DNA of 64,000 bases, from NCBI GenBank assembly GCA_008704415.1, contig VXIS01000170.1:1-64000 (forward strand), in the 5' to 3' direction. The notes beneath the pieces are model-generated. The model was not told where the DNA came from, did no database searches, and saw only the letters and a list, made by a program, of their open reading frames with translations. Below are positions 51,585 to 62,863 of the stretch, piece after piece; positions within the stretch are counted from its first letter, which is position 1; the number at the start of each line of letters is the position of its first letter. The translations under genes were made by a program, and so were the position numbers. This DNA comes from Sphaerosporella brunnea. Its lineage: Eukaryota > Ascomycota > Pezizomycetes > Pezizales > Pyronemataceae.

Positions 51585-53430
51585 GTGCCACCAAGTGAGG
51601 GACAGCTCCCATGGCTCACGCGATACCTCATGGTTCACGCGATACTTCAGGCTGATAATTCAAGGCCACCCAACGTCACTATGCCAAATAATCCTACCGG
51701 TACGCCGCTCCTGCCACCCTGTGACACTGGGGACTCCGTTCAGGCGGGCACCCCAATACATACCCAGGCACCATCTGCAGCTGATCCAACGGAATGCCGA
51801 GGATCAAGAAAGCGGCTACTCGCGTCTCAGATTTCGCTGCCTGGGGTGAAAATAAAGAGAGGCAACAAGGAATGGTGGCGTTGTTTGGAATCTCCGCGAG
51901 CAGAAGACTTTGAGAAAAATGGAGAAAACCACCGCGTGAATACAGAAATACCGGTTGCTCCACAGACAGGCCCACTTGTGATCTTCGAGAAGTCCACGGA
52001 ATTGGAAAACAGGGAAACCTGATAGATCACGCGGAGTGCAAGCAGGAACCCTCAAGCTGCGAACAGAATGTTCAGCTTACCATTTTTCAAGGTCTCCTGT
52101 GCGCCTGGATTGTGTCTGCTCACGATGTTTCCGTGAAAGAGAGAATGTACATTTTCGCAAGCTTCTATATCACTTCAATTCTCAGGTTCAGCATGTTCTT
52201 GCAGAAAATGCTGATCGTGTCCGCAATTGGGTGATGGAACTTTACTACAACGTGAACAATTATCGCCTGCTTTGCGAGACTATCCATTTTGGATCATTGC
52301 AACTTTGACTTGTGGACATCGTCTAACAATAAACCTATTCTCGGAATGGTTGCACACTGGATGGAAAACACTTTTCAAAAGCATCAGACTCTATTAGGGA
52401 TGCGGGGGGTTGAAGGTGCTCACAGTGGAAGCAACGCTGTGGAAAACGCTCAAAGAATTAGGATTGGAACATCGTACACAGCGAGAATACTTAATCTTCG
52501 ACAACGCCTCCTCGAACACGACCGCACTTGCAACTCTAGAGTATCGCTTGAAAAAGGACAAAGTCAGTTACCGAGGAGTGGCGAAAGCTTGGCCCATTGG
52601 GTAGGCTGCCCAACATAGTAACCTATTTTTGAGGTACACAGACCCGGATACAGACATTGCTTGCCATTCATAGCACAGAGGATGAAAATCAGATGACCAA
52701 TGCAGCGGACTTGCACTTCGTGGCAGAAAACGACACGCGGTGGAATTCCACGTTTGCTTTGATAAAGCCAGCAGTCAAACTTAAAAGTAACGTCAACTTC
52801 TTCGTTACTGCTACTACAGAATTACATGTGGATGTGCTGGATACCACAGACTGGACTATTTCAAAGGAAACATGATTGGTTTTGCGTCCATTTGAGCAAG
52901 AAACCAAGGTACTAGCAGGCCGTGCAGACAATGTTCAACATGGAACCATTGGAGAGGTTTTATCAGCATTGCTTGGTTTGAAACCACATCTCGTTAGCTG
53001 CTATAATCTTTTGAAAGGCTGTGAAGAAAAAGGTGAAGAGGAACATCCTACAACTGCTTTTGATGTTCTCGCCACCTCCAGCAATAACGGCCTGGACCAC
53101 ATGGTTCAAGCAGAGGCGGTTGATCAAGTTCCCCTTGATGCATGTCACCTCTGCCAAACAGAGGCTCAGGATGCCACAGTTACTGACTTCATTGGATACT
53201 GGGAGCTCAAGCCGATGTGATATCCAAGGTTCGCTTTGACGGCGTTGAAAATCTTGACCATCCCATCCCCGCAATGTCAGCTGAAGCGGAGCGGGTCTTT
53301 TCAAGTGCCAAACAGACAATCACTGACCGCCCCGCCCGCCTCAAAGTAGACATCATTGAACCATCCGCATGTTTAACCCACTGGGAGACTGCTGGCATAA
53401 TTAGGGATCGGAAGCGGTAGGGGACAGGGA
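51585..53430 (+). pseudogene. hAT transposase, multiply frameshifted, inside LINE copy 3
   Basis: Pieces in four frames in collinear order: N-terminal region with a WWRCLES segment (51585-52022; possible BED-type area, but the full C2H2 is not visible), CNFDLWTSSNNKPILGMVAH (the hAT DxWTS..N motif, about 52300-52360), REYLIFDNASSNTTAL (the DNASNN motif, about 52488-52535), LHFVAENDTRWNSTFALIKP (RWNS motif, about 52711), and the C-terminal dimerisation block IPAMSAEAERVFSSAKQTIT then LKVDIIEPSACLTHW (about 53266-53390). These are the conserved hAT transposase blocks of fungal elements. The TIRs of this copy were not identified. Confidence 0.88.
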
Positions 53431-53650
53431 TGATGTCGGCACCTCTAGTGGAGAGGGAATGATTTTGGGAGCTCTACGATCGGGACGGCCGCGGCTCGCA
53501 GGAAGTCCGTGACCAGAATTTTCCGGTACCAGCCGGAGCTTCCCTGACTGCAGATTGATTCTGCCTTCCGCTGTCCTTGTCTTACGCATTTGCGCGTTGT
53601 GGTGGTGGAGCAGTGTCAGGGTGCTATCTATGCGAACGCCTAGCCACCGG
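53431..53650. other. Spacer 3' of the hAT transposase
   Basis: Probably the 3' flank of the hAT element. No clear TIR. Confidence 0.35.
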
Positions 53651-53830
53651 CAGGGGTGCCGATGGACCGGACAGTCCGGCTCTCGGCGAGGTCTGAACCC
53701 GTTAGAATTAAACGGGCTTCAAATCAAGGTCCGTTTGCACCAGGCATTTTGAACCCAGATCCAGGTGCCCACGAGGCCGGATGGGCTGCGTGACATGCAG
53801 GTGCCCACCGGGCCCGCCAAGCACCCGAAC
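53651..53830. mobile_element. hAT-type terminal fragment (element C)
   Basis: It begins CAGGGGTGCCGATGGACCGG and continues TGAACCCGTTAGAATTAAACGGGCTTCAAATC.. and CCAGGTGCCCACG, following the order of element B from 60476. The other end was not found; the fragment fades out before LINE copy 3 resumes. Confidence 0.6.
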
Positions 53831-54156
53831 TATCTACCCTTGTTTTAAACAAAACAAGAACCCCGAGACGACGTCAAACTGAGTCCCCCACAACATGCAA
53901 TCATTCCACCCAAAAACCCCCAATGAATCCATCTCCGCTGCCCGAGTTCCTCAATCGCTCAATATACGTTGGACCTTCTCGATCTGCGAGCCCTGACCAT
54001 ACACAGGAGCCTGCACACAAACACTTGTACACGCTGGCCCGGACTACCGATAGCCGGCCAGGAATGCGTGGGTTTCGACCACTTAGTGCGTTCGGAGACT
54101 GACCCGTGATCGGCACGATCGACATTCCAGCACGACCGGGCGCCCAAAGGCGCCTG

Positions 54157-55868
54157 TCAGGCATCCAGACATTGACAACGTCGCCCGGAGTCTATCCGAC
54201 AAGCGCGACAGGCGCCCCAGCCCGATCTACTTTGTGGGGCCCCGCGGTCCTCCATTAAGGAGGCTACCAACAAGACCAAGCTGGGCGGGCCGTCGAGTCC
54301 CATCAGTCTGCATATCCGGAGTGGTTTCGACACGTGGTCCAAGGCACAATTGGTCTCTGTAAGCAGGACGGCGACTATGCGTTGCGCCTTCCGGATGCCT
54401 GCGTGTGATCCATGAAAAACGCCCACGGCGTCCAGTGGCTCAGGGTTTGTCGTTGGCACGGGGTATGGCTGCTCTTAGGGATCACCTCGCTTTCTTGACT
54501 GTTGTGTGGTGCCTTGTCGTCTGCGGAAAAACCGCCTGAAACCGCTGAGCACGTGCCTGAGCTGATCGATGTTGGCATTCCACCATTGATTTGAGCAGGC
54601 ACAGACCTGAAGGGGTTTGGCGTGCTCCTCTAGGACAGACACCAGGGTTTCCAAGATCCCGATGGCCTCCTCGGCAGGTCCATTTGACGGTTCGTCGATT
54701 TGAGCCTGTGGTGTATTGCTGGCGTTGCAGGGCCAGGCGCATTCAGTGTCTTTTTGCTGCTCTTCTGTTATGACTGCAAAGTCCCAGCCAGTTACCACCT
54801 TGCTGGTCTCGGAGTGTAAGGGGTGGTTGTCCAGGCAAGGTTAGGTCAGGAGTGCGTGATCTGAGCCTGTTGCATGCGCTTGGGCCGTCGGCAGACCAAT
54901 TGTGGACGTTAATGCCTGCAGACGACATCGTGATATCAAGGATGGCTGGATGAAGTTGCGGTGAGCAGTATAGGAGAGAGGAGAGTTGTCTTTTCCTTCA
55001 GCTCCGTACAGTACTGGGGTATTTTTACCCCGGTGGCAAAGCACGATCCACATTTCCTTTTCTTTTCCATCCTTTTCCTTTGCGGCTCCGTGGTCCGACC
55101 CGAGCCACAGCCACCCGAGCGCCACAACCACATGGATGAGCGCCTTGATCACGTGTAGCTGTATCATAGTTCCACACTGTGAGCCCATGTAGATGAATCA
55201 GAGCCTCCAGCCAGGTGCTGTTGGGGTTGGCGGTGCAGATCGGATCCCATTTGACGGTCCAGATCTCGAGCCCGCTGGGTCGTTGGCGTGAAAAGCCGCC
55301 GTTAAGAGCGTCATGGCTAGATTGGTCGTATGCGTTGACGATGCAGCAGTGCGATCGATACGTGGGGGCCACGTTGACCACCATGACGTCGCCTGTCGAG
55401 CCCAGGTTGGAGCGAATCGCAAATTCGACTTTGGAGTCAATTCGGACCGCGACGCGTGCTCTGCCGGAGCCATAGAGTTTGAAGCATTGGTAAGAAATAC
55501 GGAAGGAGGGGGGTTCTTGAAGCTCAAATAGGTCTACCTCGTACCGGATGGTGAATTCTAAACAGGTTGTTGAACGAGGTTTGGTAAGGAGGCGTCGCGG
55601 AAAGACAAGAGATCCGTGAGGATGCTCGGGAACTCGGACAGAGAAAGAGAGAAGCACGCGAGGAAGCCGTGTTGATAGTGTGTGGGACGCGAGTCCGAGG
55701 GACAGAAGCTATCTCCTCGTGCAGTTGAACCCCCGAAACCCTCGCCAAGCCTCTCAACCCCGAACCTCTCAATTCAATGGAGAGCGCTCACATGAAAGCG
55801 CACGGCGCTTCAACACAGGCCAGTAGGATTGGTGCGGACCTGTTTGCGTTGTGCTGTGTGTACCGCAT
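54157..55868 (-). pseudogene. LINE copy 3 ORF2, 5' part (endonuclease, RT start)
   Basis: ORF2 starts near 55868 (MRYTQHNANRSAP, equal to MRCIQHNVNRSGP of LINE-1). The endonuclease part (55657-55025) contains LFELQEPPSFRISYQCFKLY and SRQRPSGLEIW; the GDFNAH block is missing where the copy reads EIWTVKWDPIC, so that catalytic part is deleted. The linker (54798-54475) contains HAKPLQVCACSNQWWNANID. The RT start reads AVLLTETNCALDHVSK for ALLMDVKGAFDHVSK; the Asp of MDVKGA has changed. Decayed and inactive. Confidence 0.85.
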
Positions 55869-57808
55869 TTGGGCAGCTATGGCCGACGGCCTGGCCGGGA
55901 CGGACGCGCTTGGAGTTTGGGCTTGTGGGGCGCTGTCTTTGCCTTCGCTCATGTCCGCATCCTTGCCTGCCGCCTGCTCCTTATTAGTCGGACACCCAAT
56001 GGGAATTGCATTGGCTGCCGAAGCCGAGCCGGTTGGGGGAGGTGTGCAGTGGTGGTCGATCTCGCAGCCGCGGCTCTCCGTGGCGCCATGTCTTTGGTGG
56101 CACGGACGGCGTCTTTCGTGACCTGGCACGACGCGTCCTTTGCGGTCTGCTTGCCGTGGCGATCGGGGTACTTGAAGGTTGGTCTGGTGTCTGCCCACGG
56201 TTTTATAAGCAGCCTGTGCACGCTTGACATTGCATATGTGGTCCGTCGTCAGGTCAGGGCCGCCGCAGTGCGCGCATTGTGGGTTGGTGCCGGTCACGCG
56301 CAGCAGGCATTTCTGGGCCAAGTGCCCCAAGCCCGAGCAGTGTTCACTAAAGGCCTCTGGCCCCGGCGTTGAGGTATAGCTCGACCAACAGGAGGAGGCC
56401 TGCTAGGAAGAGATCCTTCTTGACAGTGTGCATCGCCATTGACCGCCAGGGTAAAAAGTGACGAGCGGATTTTTCCGGCATCAAGGCGGTGGCGGACGTC
56501 GCGCTCACAGGTTAGCCAACGTACACTGAGGGGTATGTCTGGTCCATCATCGTCGGGTATCAGCTCGCGCTTCAGGACTTCCTGCTTCCCTCTGCATCAC
56601 CGTATGTCAACCCGGTGGTCCTTGATCCTGGTCCACTCTTCATTTGGTCCCACCGCAAAGACATTGGACTCAACCCATCTTGCCGCGGACAGGATTGCTG
56701 TGTCAAAACTGCATGCTTGAGCTGCGGATCCAGTGAGGTATGTGACCACCGTTGATTGCGTGTCCCCGTTGCTATGCACCGCCGCCAAGGTACCCTTTAC
56801 TGTGGCAGCCCGTGATCCATTCCCCGTCCTGGCGTTGCGTGTCTGCGCCTTATTGACGAAAGGTGAGAAGGTGCTGGGCTTGGAGGCGTGGGTGGGTGCC
56901 TTCTGGAGCCGTCTCCGGCCCTTTCTTTGTTGTCGTCGTTGTCTTGGCGGCGGTGGGGCGTTTTTCGATGCGGTTGACCTTAGTCAAGCGTTGCGTGCCT
57001 TCAATCACAGCATGGCCGGGGTCCCTCAGGCGTGCGGCGTGCACACCTGCGGCGGAGTTGGCGGGAGGGTTGGCCAGCGCCTGGGCCGTCTGTTCTTCCG
57101 CGGTTTGGCAGTGCATTTCTTCGTCTTCGTTGGGGTCACTCCAGTCTTGTATTGGCTGCTGGGTGGGGGCCGACGGTCCGCGGGGTTTCGGGTTGGTTTT
57201 GACAGTGGCCTTGGGGATGGCGGCGGGGGCGGTAGTGCAGGCGGGGGCAATCTTCGCAAGCATCGCCTCAAGCTCGTCGATCTTGCCTAGGAGTGGGGCG
57301 ATGAGCCCAGCCATCTGTCGCGTTAACTCAGCAGCCTGGACTTCCAGCGCCGCGTGAAGGCATCCGAGGTGGTGCAGGGTCTGGTTTCTGTTCATGCCGG
57401 CCACAGCGGCCTGGATGCGGCCGTTTTGAGAGTCGTCAAGCGGGGTTTCGTAACGGCGTTTCTTCCTGGACGCCTGCGTTGTCTCGGCCGGGGTTGGGGA
57501 TCCGCCAAAGCGGGGGGGGAGGGGGTTCATTGGCTGTGTTGGCAAACCTCACGTTGACAGGTGTTGGTGTGGCAGGGTCCGGTGGGGGCCATCTCGTCGT
57601 TGCTCGTGCTTTGGCCTGGTGTTCCAGGTATCAAAACCATTGAGGACAGCTGTGAGACCCACCGAAGGCTGACAGACACCACCTCTGTGATGCAGTCAGA
57701 TACCTGCGGCGTTCCCTGAGGCTCCTTCGTTGTCGCTTCCATGGCGTCGTCTGTTTGCAACGTTTCAATGGGATCACTTACGCTGAACAACCGCTTCTTT
57801 TTCCGCAC
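55788..57808 (-). pseudogene. LINE copy 3 ORF1 (Gag-like, zinc knuckles)
   Basis: N-terminal part from about 57808, Pro/Ala-rich (57545-56850) with KKRRYETPLDDSQNGRIQAA equivalent to KRRRQEAPENNRL of LINE-1. Then AARWVESNVFAVGPNEEWTR (56690), which shows that the ancestral residue at the LINE-1 stop is Trp. Zinc-knuckle part with GHLAQKC and CAHCGGPDLTTDHIC (56330). Frame changes separate the parts. At the end the ORF1 frame runs into the ORF2 start without a stop, unlike the TAATG overlap in LINE-1. Confidence 0.85.
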
Positions 57809-58624
57809 CCTACAAGGCGAATCCTAGGGTCTGAATCCAACAGAAGACAAGAATCGGCTTTTCAGTGCAGCAGGAAGGGAAGATGCGGGGGGCACCTGTG
57901 GGCGTCAGGCAAAAGGTTTTCTCGCGGCAGAGGTTTTCGTCCAATAAGGTGGGAACGCGGATCGGCTTGGTTTTACCACGTCGGACGCGCGTGTGTTGTC
58001 GAGTGGTTCAATGGTGTGACCAATGCAGTACTTGTCCTCATATATCAGGAGCTTGGAACATGCATGGCTCAAACATCTGTCGGCCCTGGATGTAGTCAGT
58101 GCGGCCCTTGCCAAGTCTGGGGCAGGTTTCGACCCCAGCGCCGACCGTGCCAAACAAACCGTTTCCTCTGGGGGTCTATCTGGCCGCCGAGTTAGAGTCT
58201 ACAAAGCGCTCCGCGCACCCCTTTAAGACGACTACCACAAATTCAAATTGATCGCGCCGTCGTCCGCGGCTCGATACGATTGCAGGAAATACAATTTAAA
58301 ATCTGTGTAAAATTGAGCTGAAGACGACGAGCCCTCATGCGGGGAACCATTTGTGTAGCTATCCACCTCCCGCGGTGTTTTGTTAGGGACGTTGCATGGC
58401 GAACGGTCAAACTTACGAAAAACACTGTTTCCATCCCGACGAGGTGAGCGGACCAGCGCGGAGGCACGGATAAGCTCTTTTATAGCTCACCAGGAACCGC
58501 TAGCAGTGCGTCGGCGGTTGCTATGTCCGTTGTCTATCATTTGATATTGCGTTGCGCAGGGTGGACGTTGTTTTGGTGGCTGCGGGTTGCTTTCTTGCGG
58601 CGGCGGCAGCAGTCTTGGCAATTC
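57809..58624. other. Unassigned spacer
   Basis: A plus-strand frame of 146 aa (57755-58195) has no motif and partly covers the LINE 5' end. Confidence 0.4.
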
Positions 58625-59137
58625 TTAATCCTGCAGCTGGTGAAGATAATTACTCGCCACTGGATGTGCCCTTGTTGTCTGCTTGCAGTTTGATTGGTTT
58701 GTAGGTTGAGGGTGCATGAGTTGGTTGATGGTTTCCACTGCGGTCTTTGCTCGATTGAATTGTCCGTGCGTACTCCAGTAAGGCCTTTTGCCGCGGAAGA
58801 CGGCTTCGTTCATCCCCCGGTACTCATGACTGTGTGCCCAGTCACCAACCTCATTGCAGGAGGAAGTGCCAAGCAGGCAACAGATTATATTATTGGAAGG
58901 TTGGAGCTGGTACGTAGAATGCGGGGAAAAGCGCTGGACATTTGCCTCGTGAGCGTGAGAATAGTCCAAAATTTCAAATGTGCACTGTGAGGAGTGTCCG
59001 TTAAGGATGAGCAGGTGACCATTGGGATCGTTGGCATGCGTTGCTAATCGTAAATTGGTCGTCATGTCACACCCCTTCAATTTGCCGTTGGTCCAGGCAT
59101 TGCGCACGATCTCGCACACGGCTGGGTTCTCATCCTT
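58625..59137 (-). pseudogene. Pogo/Fot1-like (DDE_1) transposase fragment
   Basis: The minus frame reads NAWTNGKLKGCDMTTNLRLA, then ANDPNGHLLILNGHSSQCTF and EILDYSHAHEANVQRFSPHS followed by TYQLQP. This matches the DDE_1 pattern LLLDGHxSH.T.EF..F......I...PPHTTH.LQP of pogo-type transposases. The second catalytic Asp in LDGH is Asn here, so it would be inactive. The frame has a TAG at 59138-59140, and further upstream is R2-type sequence. The HTH N-terminus, the first catalytic Asp and the TIRs are not seen. About 165 residues remain. Confidence 0.65.
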
Positions 59138-59239
59138 CTAGTCGACGTTGCCCAGCAAGTCCGCCTTGCCTGCGTATATGTCCAGGAGAGCCTGGTCACA
59201 TATCTCCGCAAAGAAGCATTCTTCAACACAGACCCACTC

Positions 59240-59975
59240 GCGGTTTCCTGGAAGTCTCACCCTGCCGCTTCTCTGCTGCCGCCTACAAATCACCTTCGCG
59301 GCTGTTTTGACCAACGGCAAAATCCTCTTCAACACGATGACCATCAGTCTTTCGAACGTGCCGCTCCCAGCCGGTCAAAACAAGCCTCAACGCGTGCAGG
59401 ATGACCTGCCACCACCACGTGGCTATGGAGCCGGTTTGCAAACCGGGCGGCGAGCCTCAAGGCGACAAAGCCGCTGCTGTCCTATCATTCTGTACGGCGT
59501 TTCGTTTGCAGCCACGATTGCTTCGCGGGGTCGCGAGAAACCGTAGCGGCTATCAGGGTTAGTTCTTGCTGCGATAGCTACGTTTCTCACCGATTGATGC
59601 AGCTTCATGCGGTGCAAGGTCTTCCTTTGCCGCTTACCCCGCGGAGCAGGAGGTGACTCATGGCCAGTGGGTTCAAACCGTGTCATGGGGATTCCCATAC
59701 TGGACGGCTTCACGACGAATTGGCAGGCGGCACCTGAAGTGGTGTGGGATGGGGGCTGCGGCCGGGGGGAGGGCTCCCCGACTATCCGCGCCTCTTGGTG
59801 AACCGCACGGGGACTATAAACACACAGTTGCGCCAGGCTCTGCATCCTCGATACCAAACCTTCTCCTGCCCAAAAACAACGAGCTCCAGACTCGGCAAAC
59901 TATTGCGCACGCATGCATCTCGTACATGCGGCAGTTGAATCCCGCCGCGGCACGTTTCGTCCGGCGCGGATGGAC
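59240..59975. repeat. Repeat family R2, copy 2 (inverted)
   Basis: Inverted homologue of 40014-40770 with the same landmarks. On the plus strand SYHSVRRFVCSHDCFAGSRE and SSCCDSYVSHRL are conserved with copy 1; on the minus strand RMIGQQRLCRLEARRPVCK is conserved. The adjoining pogo fragment is not present beside copy 1, so R2 and pogo are probably separate elements. Confidence 0.7.
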
Positions 59976-60467
59976 ACACATCAAGACGAGCAGCGGAAAG
60001 GATTCAACCTCGCGGTTGATTGGTGGTTCTCGGAATGGCATTGGCAGCGCCGGGTCCAGCGTAGCGGCATGGGGTTCTATTCAGTCTCGGTCCGCTGGCC
60101 AACATGCCAGCGCTGAGATGGTTATCTAGGTTGACAGAGAACATAGATGCGTGGAATAGCTGAGAGACAACCCGGGGAGGCCCTGGTGGCTACCGCCAGG
60201 TATCACGCGTAGTCATGAACCCGCAGCTGCCAGGCATAGTCAAGGCTGGGGTTGTTTACCGCAGGCTTTCCAGGTACCCTGATCAAGAAGATAACACTCG
60301 CAGTTCATTCGGATGCAAGGGTATATCTCTTCGCACAGGTATATCTCTTCGCACAACATCCGGATCATTCCTACGCTCTTGGCTGCGTGTGGAAGTACCG
60401 AGGAGCCGAGATTGCGTGGTGATCTTACTCTACCCTCACCTGCCGGTGTGTACCATTCTGCTCAGGC
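59976..60467. other. Unassigned spacer
   Basis: A short tandem duplication, GGTATATCTCTTCGCACA, occurs twice at about 60321-60355. No gene. Confidence 0.45.
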
Positions 60468-61132
60468 CAGACGACCAGGGCTGTCAAAAGTCCGGCCAGT
60501 CCGGCTTTGAGCGCGGCCTGAACCGGACTGATTGAAACGGGCTTTTGAAATCACGGCCCGTTTGGACCAGGCTTTTTGGATCGAGACCCAGGCGCCTACG
60601 GGCACCCGCCAGGCCCACACGGACCCGGCGCCCGGCGAGCCCGCCAGGCATCTATAGCTTTTTGCTTACACATACATCAAGGAAAAAAACATGAACGCGA
60701 GATACATATTCAACAACCTGAAGGACCTCCATATACCCCTCCATATCCGCCGCCCGATGTTCCAAGTCACTCAGCATACGCTCAACCTGATGAATTTGAG
60801 AACCCGCCCCATATACCAGATCTTCCCTCGCTCGTATTCGAGGCATTCTATGGCGTGAATCGACCAGTCTTTTGATTGAGATCGACGCTTTAGCTGCGGC
60901 GGAACCACCACCGAACGATTAGCGCTTTTAGTGGCCCCGCGTTCGGCACAATCACCGACCCGACCTTGATTCAGGATACCGGGCACCGGCCGGCACCTAT
61001 CAGATATCCAGGTTTTCCTTATGCCGGCCCGAACCTGTCGGGCTTGCCACATGACTGGCCCGACCTGACCCACTCCGTGGGGCCCGGTTTGGCCTGGCGG
61101 CCGGCCGGACTATTGACAGCCCTGCAGACGAC
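60468..61132. mobile_element. Non-autonomous hAT-type element B (649 bp), perfect duplication
   Basis: The body is 60476-61124, ends CAGGGCTGTCAAAAGTCCGG and CCGGACTATTGACAGCCCTG. CAGACGAC flanks both sides (60468-60475 and 61125-61132). It is the better-preserved relative of element A (2184-3068), in the opposite orientation and shorter by about 240 bp. Confidence 0.93.
60576..60875 (+). CDS. Conserved reading frame inside hAT element B (99 aa)
   Basis: It begins MDRDPGAYGHPPGPHGPG and contains CLHIHQGKKHEREI and DEFENPPHIPDLPS. It is the counterpart of the minus-strand frame at 2681-2968 in element A. There is a Pro/Tyr-rich middle. No known domain. Whether it is translated is unknown. Confidence 0.3.
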   Translation: MDRDPGAYGHPPGPHGPGARRARQASIAFCLHIHQGKKHEREIHIQQPEGPPYTPPYPPPDVPSHSAYAQPDEFENPPHIPDLPSLVFEAFYGVNRPVF

Positions 61133-62863
61133 ACGTTCTGAAGCGCCCCTTGTACTCTTCGCAGGGAGCGTGTCGACCGCCGCTGCAGGGATATCGACAG
61201 GCGCAATAGCCTGGCTACCGCGACAAACATGCATTCAGCGCCGTCGCAGAGTGCTATGCGATGTCTGACTGTTGGGCAACAGCGATGTAAGGGCTGTGTT
61301 GCTGTCACAGGACGGCGGATCAGCTCTAGAGATAGGGGTGTGGGCATAGCGCCCTGATCCCTCCAGCAAGAGAAGCGCGAGAGGCAACTGACGACAGGGA
61401 AGAAACAAACGTCCCGGATGCGAGTGAAAAAAAGAAAGGCACCGGCACCGGGGTCGACCCCGCCTAGGAGCGCTACACGTGATGCTGGGTTTCACCGATT
61501 CGATACCGCCATAGGTAGCAGTGGCAACTGCGACGTTGAGGCCGTACCGGGGTTCTTATTCGCCGCCAAGGAATGCTTCATCGTAAAGGCTTCCTGTCCT
61601 TGATTTGGGAATATCGAATATGGTGCAGGTTGCCTTAAACCAACCTGTCGGTCAAAATTTCCCCGACTTCAATAACATCACAAGATTGCGCGACTGGTGG
61701 AAGCCAGCGCCTCAGTCTTGCAGAGCACATCTTATTTAGGGGACGGGAGGGCTGTTTCCCCAGAGTTCTGACGTGGTGATCAGTTTGTTGTAAACAGTCG
61801 TTGCCGTCTCCACCACCGCCAACGGGTCGGTTTAAGGCCGCCTGTACCATACGTGGGTCAACCCGATGGCTCTCCGCTGAAATGTTCGTTCCCTCGATAT
61901 CATATCTCACAGCCTTTGTGCGCATGACCTGTGAGCGGGCGGATGAGCACAGAAGACTGCGGCTTTCTCAATCGGGTGCGGACGGGGCGCACCATGTCTG
62001 GCCTGCACCCCGACGATACAGTGACCAGCTGCGAGCTAGGCAGTCCAGACCTCTTGTTCTGGTGGTGCTGGTGGAAGAGACAGCTACCTTCATCTGCTTT
62101 CCAAAGAGAGCTATGCCAAGAAGCAGGAGCATGGATCGCGCGGATGCGACAGCAGGACGTCCTGTATGAAAACGCGTAGTTGATATACGTGGCGCAGAGC
62201 ACAGCACGCTTCGAGTTACAGGACTCAATGGGTTGTCATTTCAGCGGGTTCGAGCGCCGCGATGTCAGGCCCTTGAGCCAGTGAATCTGGATGGCGCTTT
62301 GAGTGTTGGATAAGCAGAAACATCGCGACATAACTATTTATCTTCTTGAATACCTTCGCCATCCTCGCCCTTCTCATCCTCATCCTCTTAATCGTTTTCC
62401 TCTCCCTTCTCACCGCTATTCTCGGATGCACAGTTGTTGTGCAGAGAAGTCCAACAAGGCTACCCCGTCCGTTCATTCCGGCAACAGCATCATCACGGCA
62501 CCCGCCTGACTGGTGACGGACACCAGCCAAGCCAGGTCGAGCTAGGAACCCGAGCTGGCGAGACGAGTCGATTCGCACCTTCGTCCTCTACAAGTCGAGG
62601 CCGCTCCAGGGAAGAATGCAATATCGGCTCTCGCGAGCTCGAGTTTTGAGCATGATCGGGGTTGATGGTAATGGAAGTCATTGCGAGTGTCGTACAACGA
62701 AATCAAATAATGAAAATTCACCGCCTCACATGGAAAATTCGAGTTGCTTGTTGCTGTGACGTTGCCCCGCAGAGCACCCAATACTACGTACTCCCTTCCA
62801 CCGTCCCACCATCTCCGGCAGAGCTGTGGAGCACGAATCAATGAATGTACTGCCCTGGGATGA
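61133..62863. other. Unassigned region
   Basis: Frames at 61801-62169 (122 aa, plus) and 62225-62578 (117 aa, minus) lack motifs. A plus-strand open stretch at 62334-62516 without ATG encodes a hydrophobic run (FLNTFAILALLILILLIVFL) that would be a membrane helix if translated, but a CTC/ATC-rich tract can produce this by chance. Confidence 0.4.

Larger units (their letters stand above)
49890..57808 (-). mobile_element. LINE copy 3: old, near full-length, interrupted by a hAT gene
   Basis: Read on the minus strand, ORF1 begins near 57.8 kb and the decayed 3' hairpin (ACATATGTCATGACCGCAAGCGGAA) ends at 49890. Order and motifs equal LINE-1 throughout. About 51.42-53.95 kb is foreign: a hAT transposase gene and a hAT-type terminal fragment. 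The RT core with GLPQGSP and YADD cannot be found, so it was lost or destroyed around this insertion. Many frameshifts make it much older than LINE-1. Confidence 0.85.
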
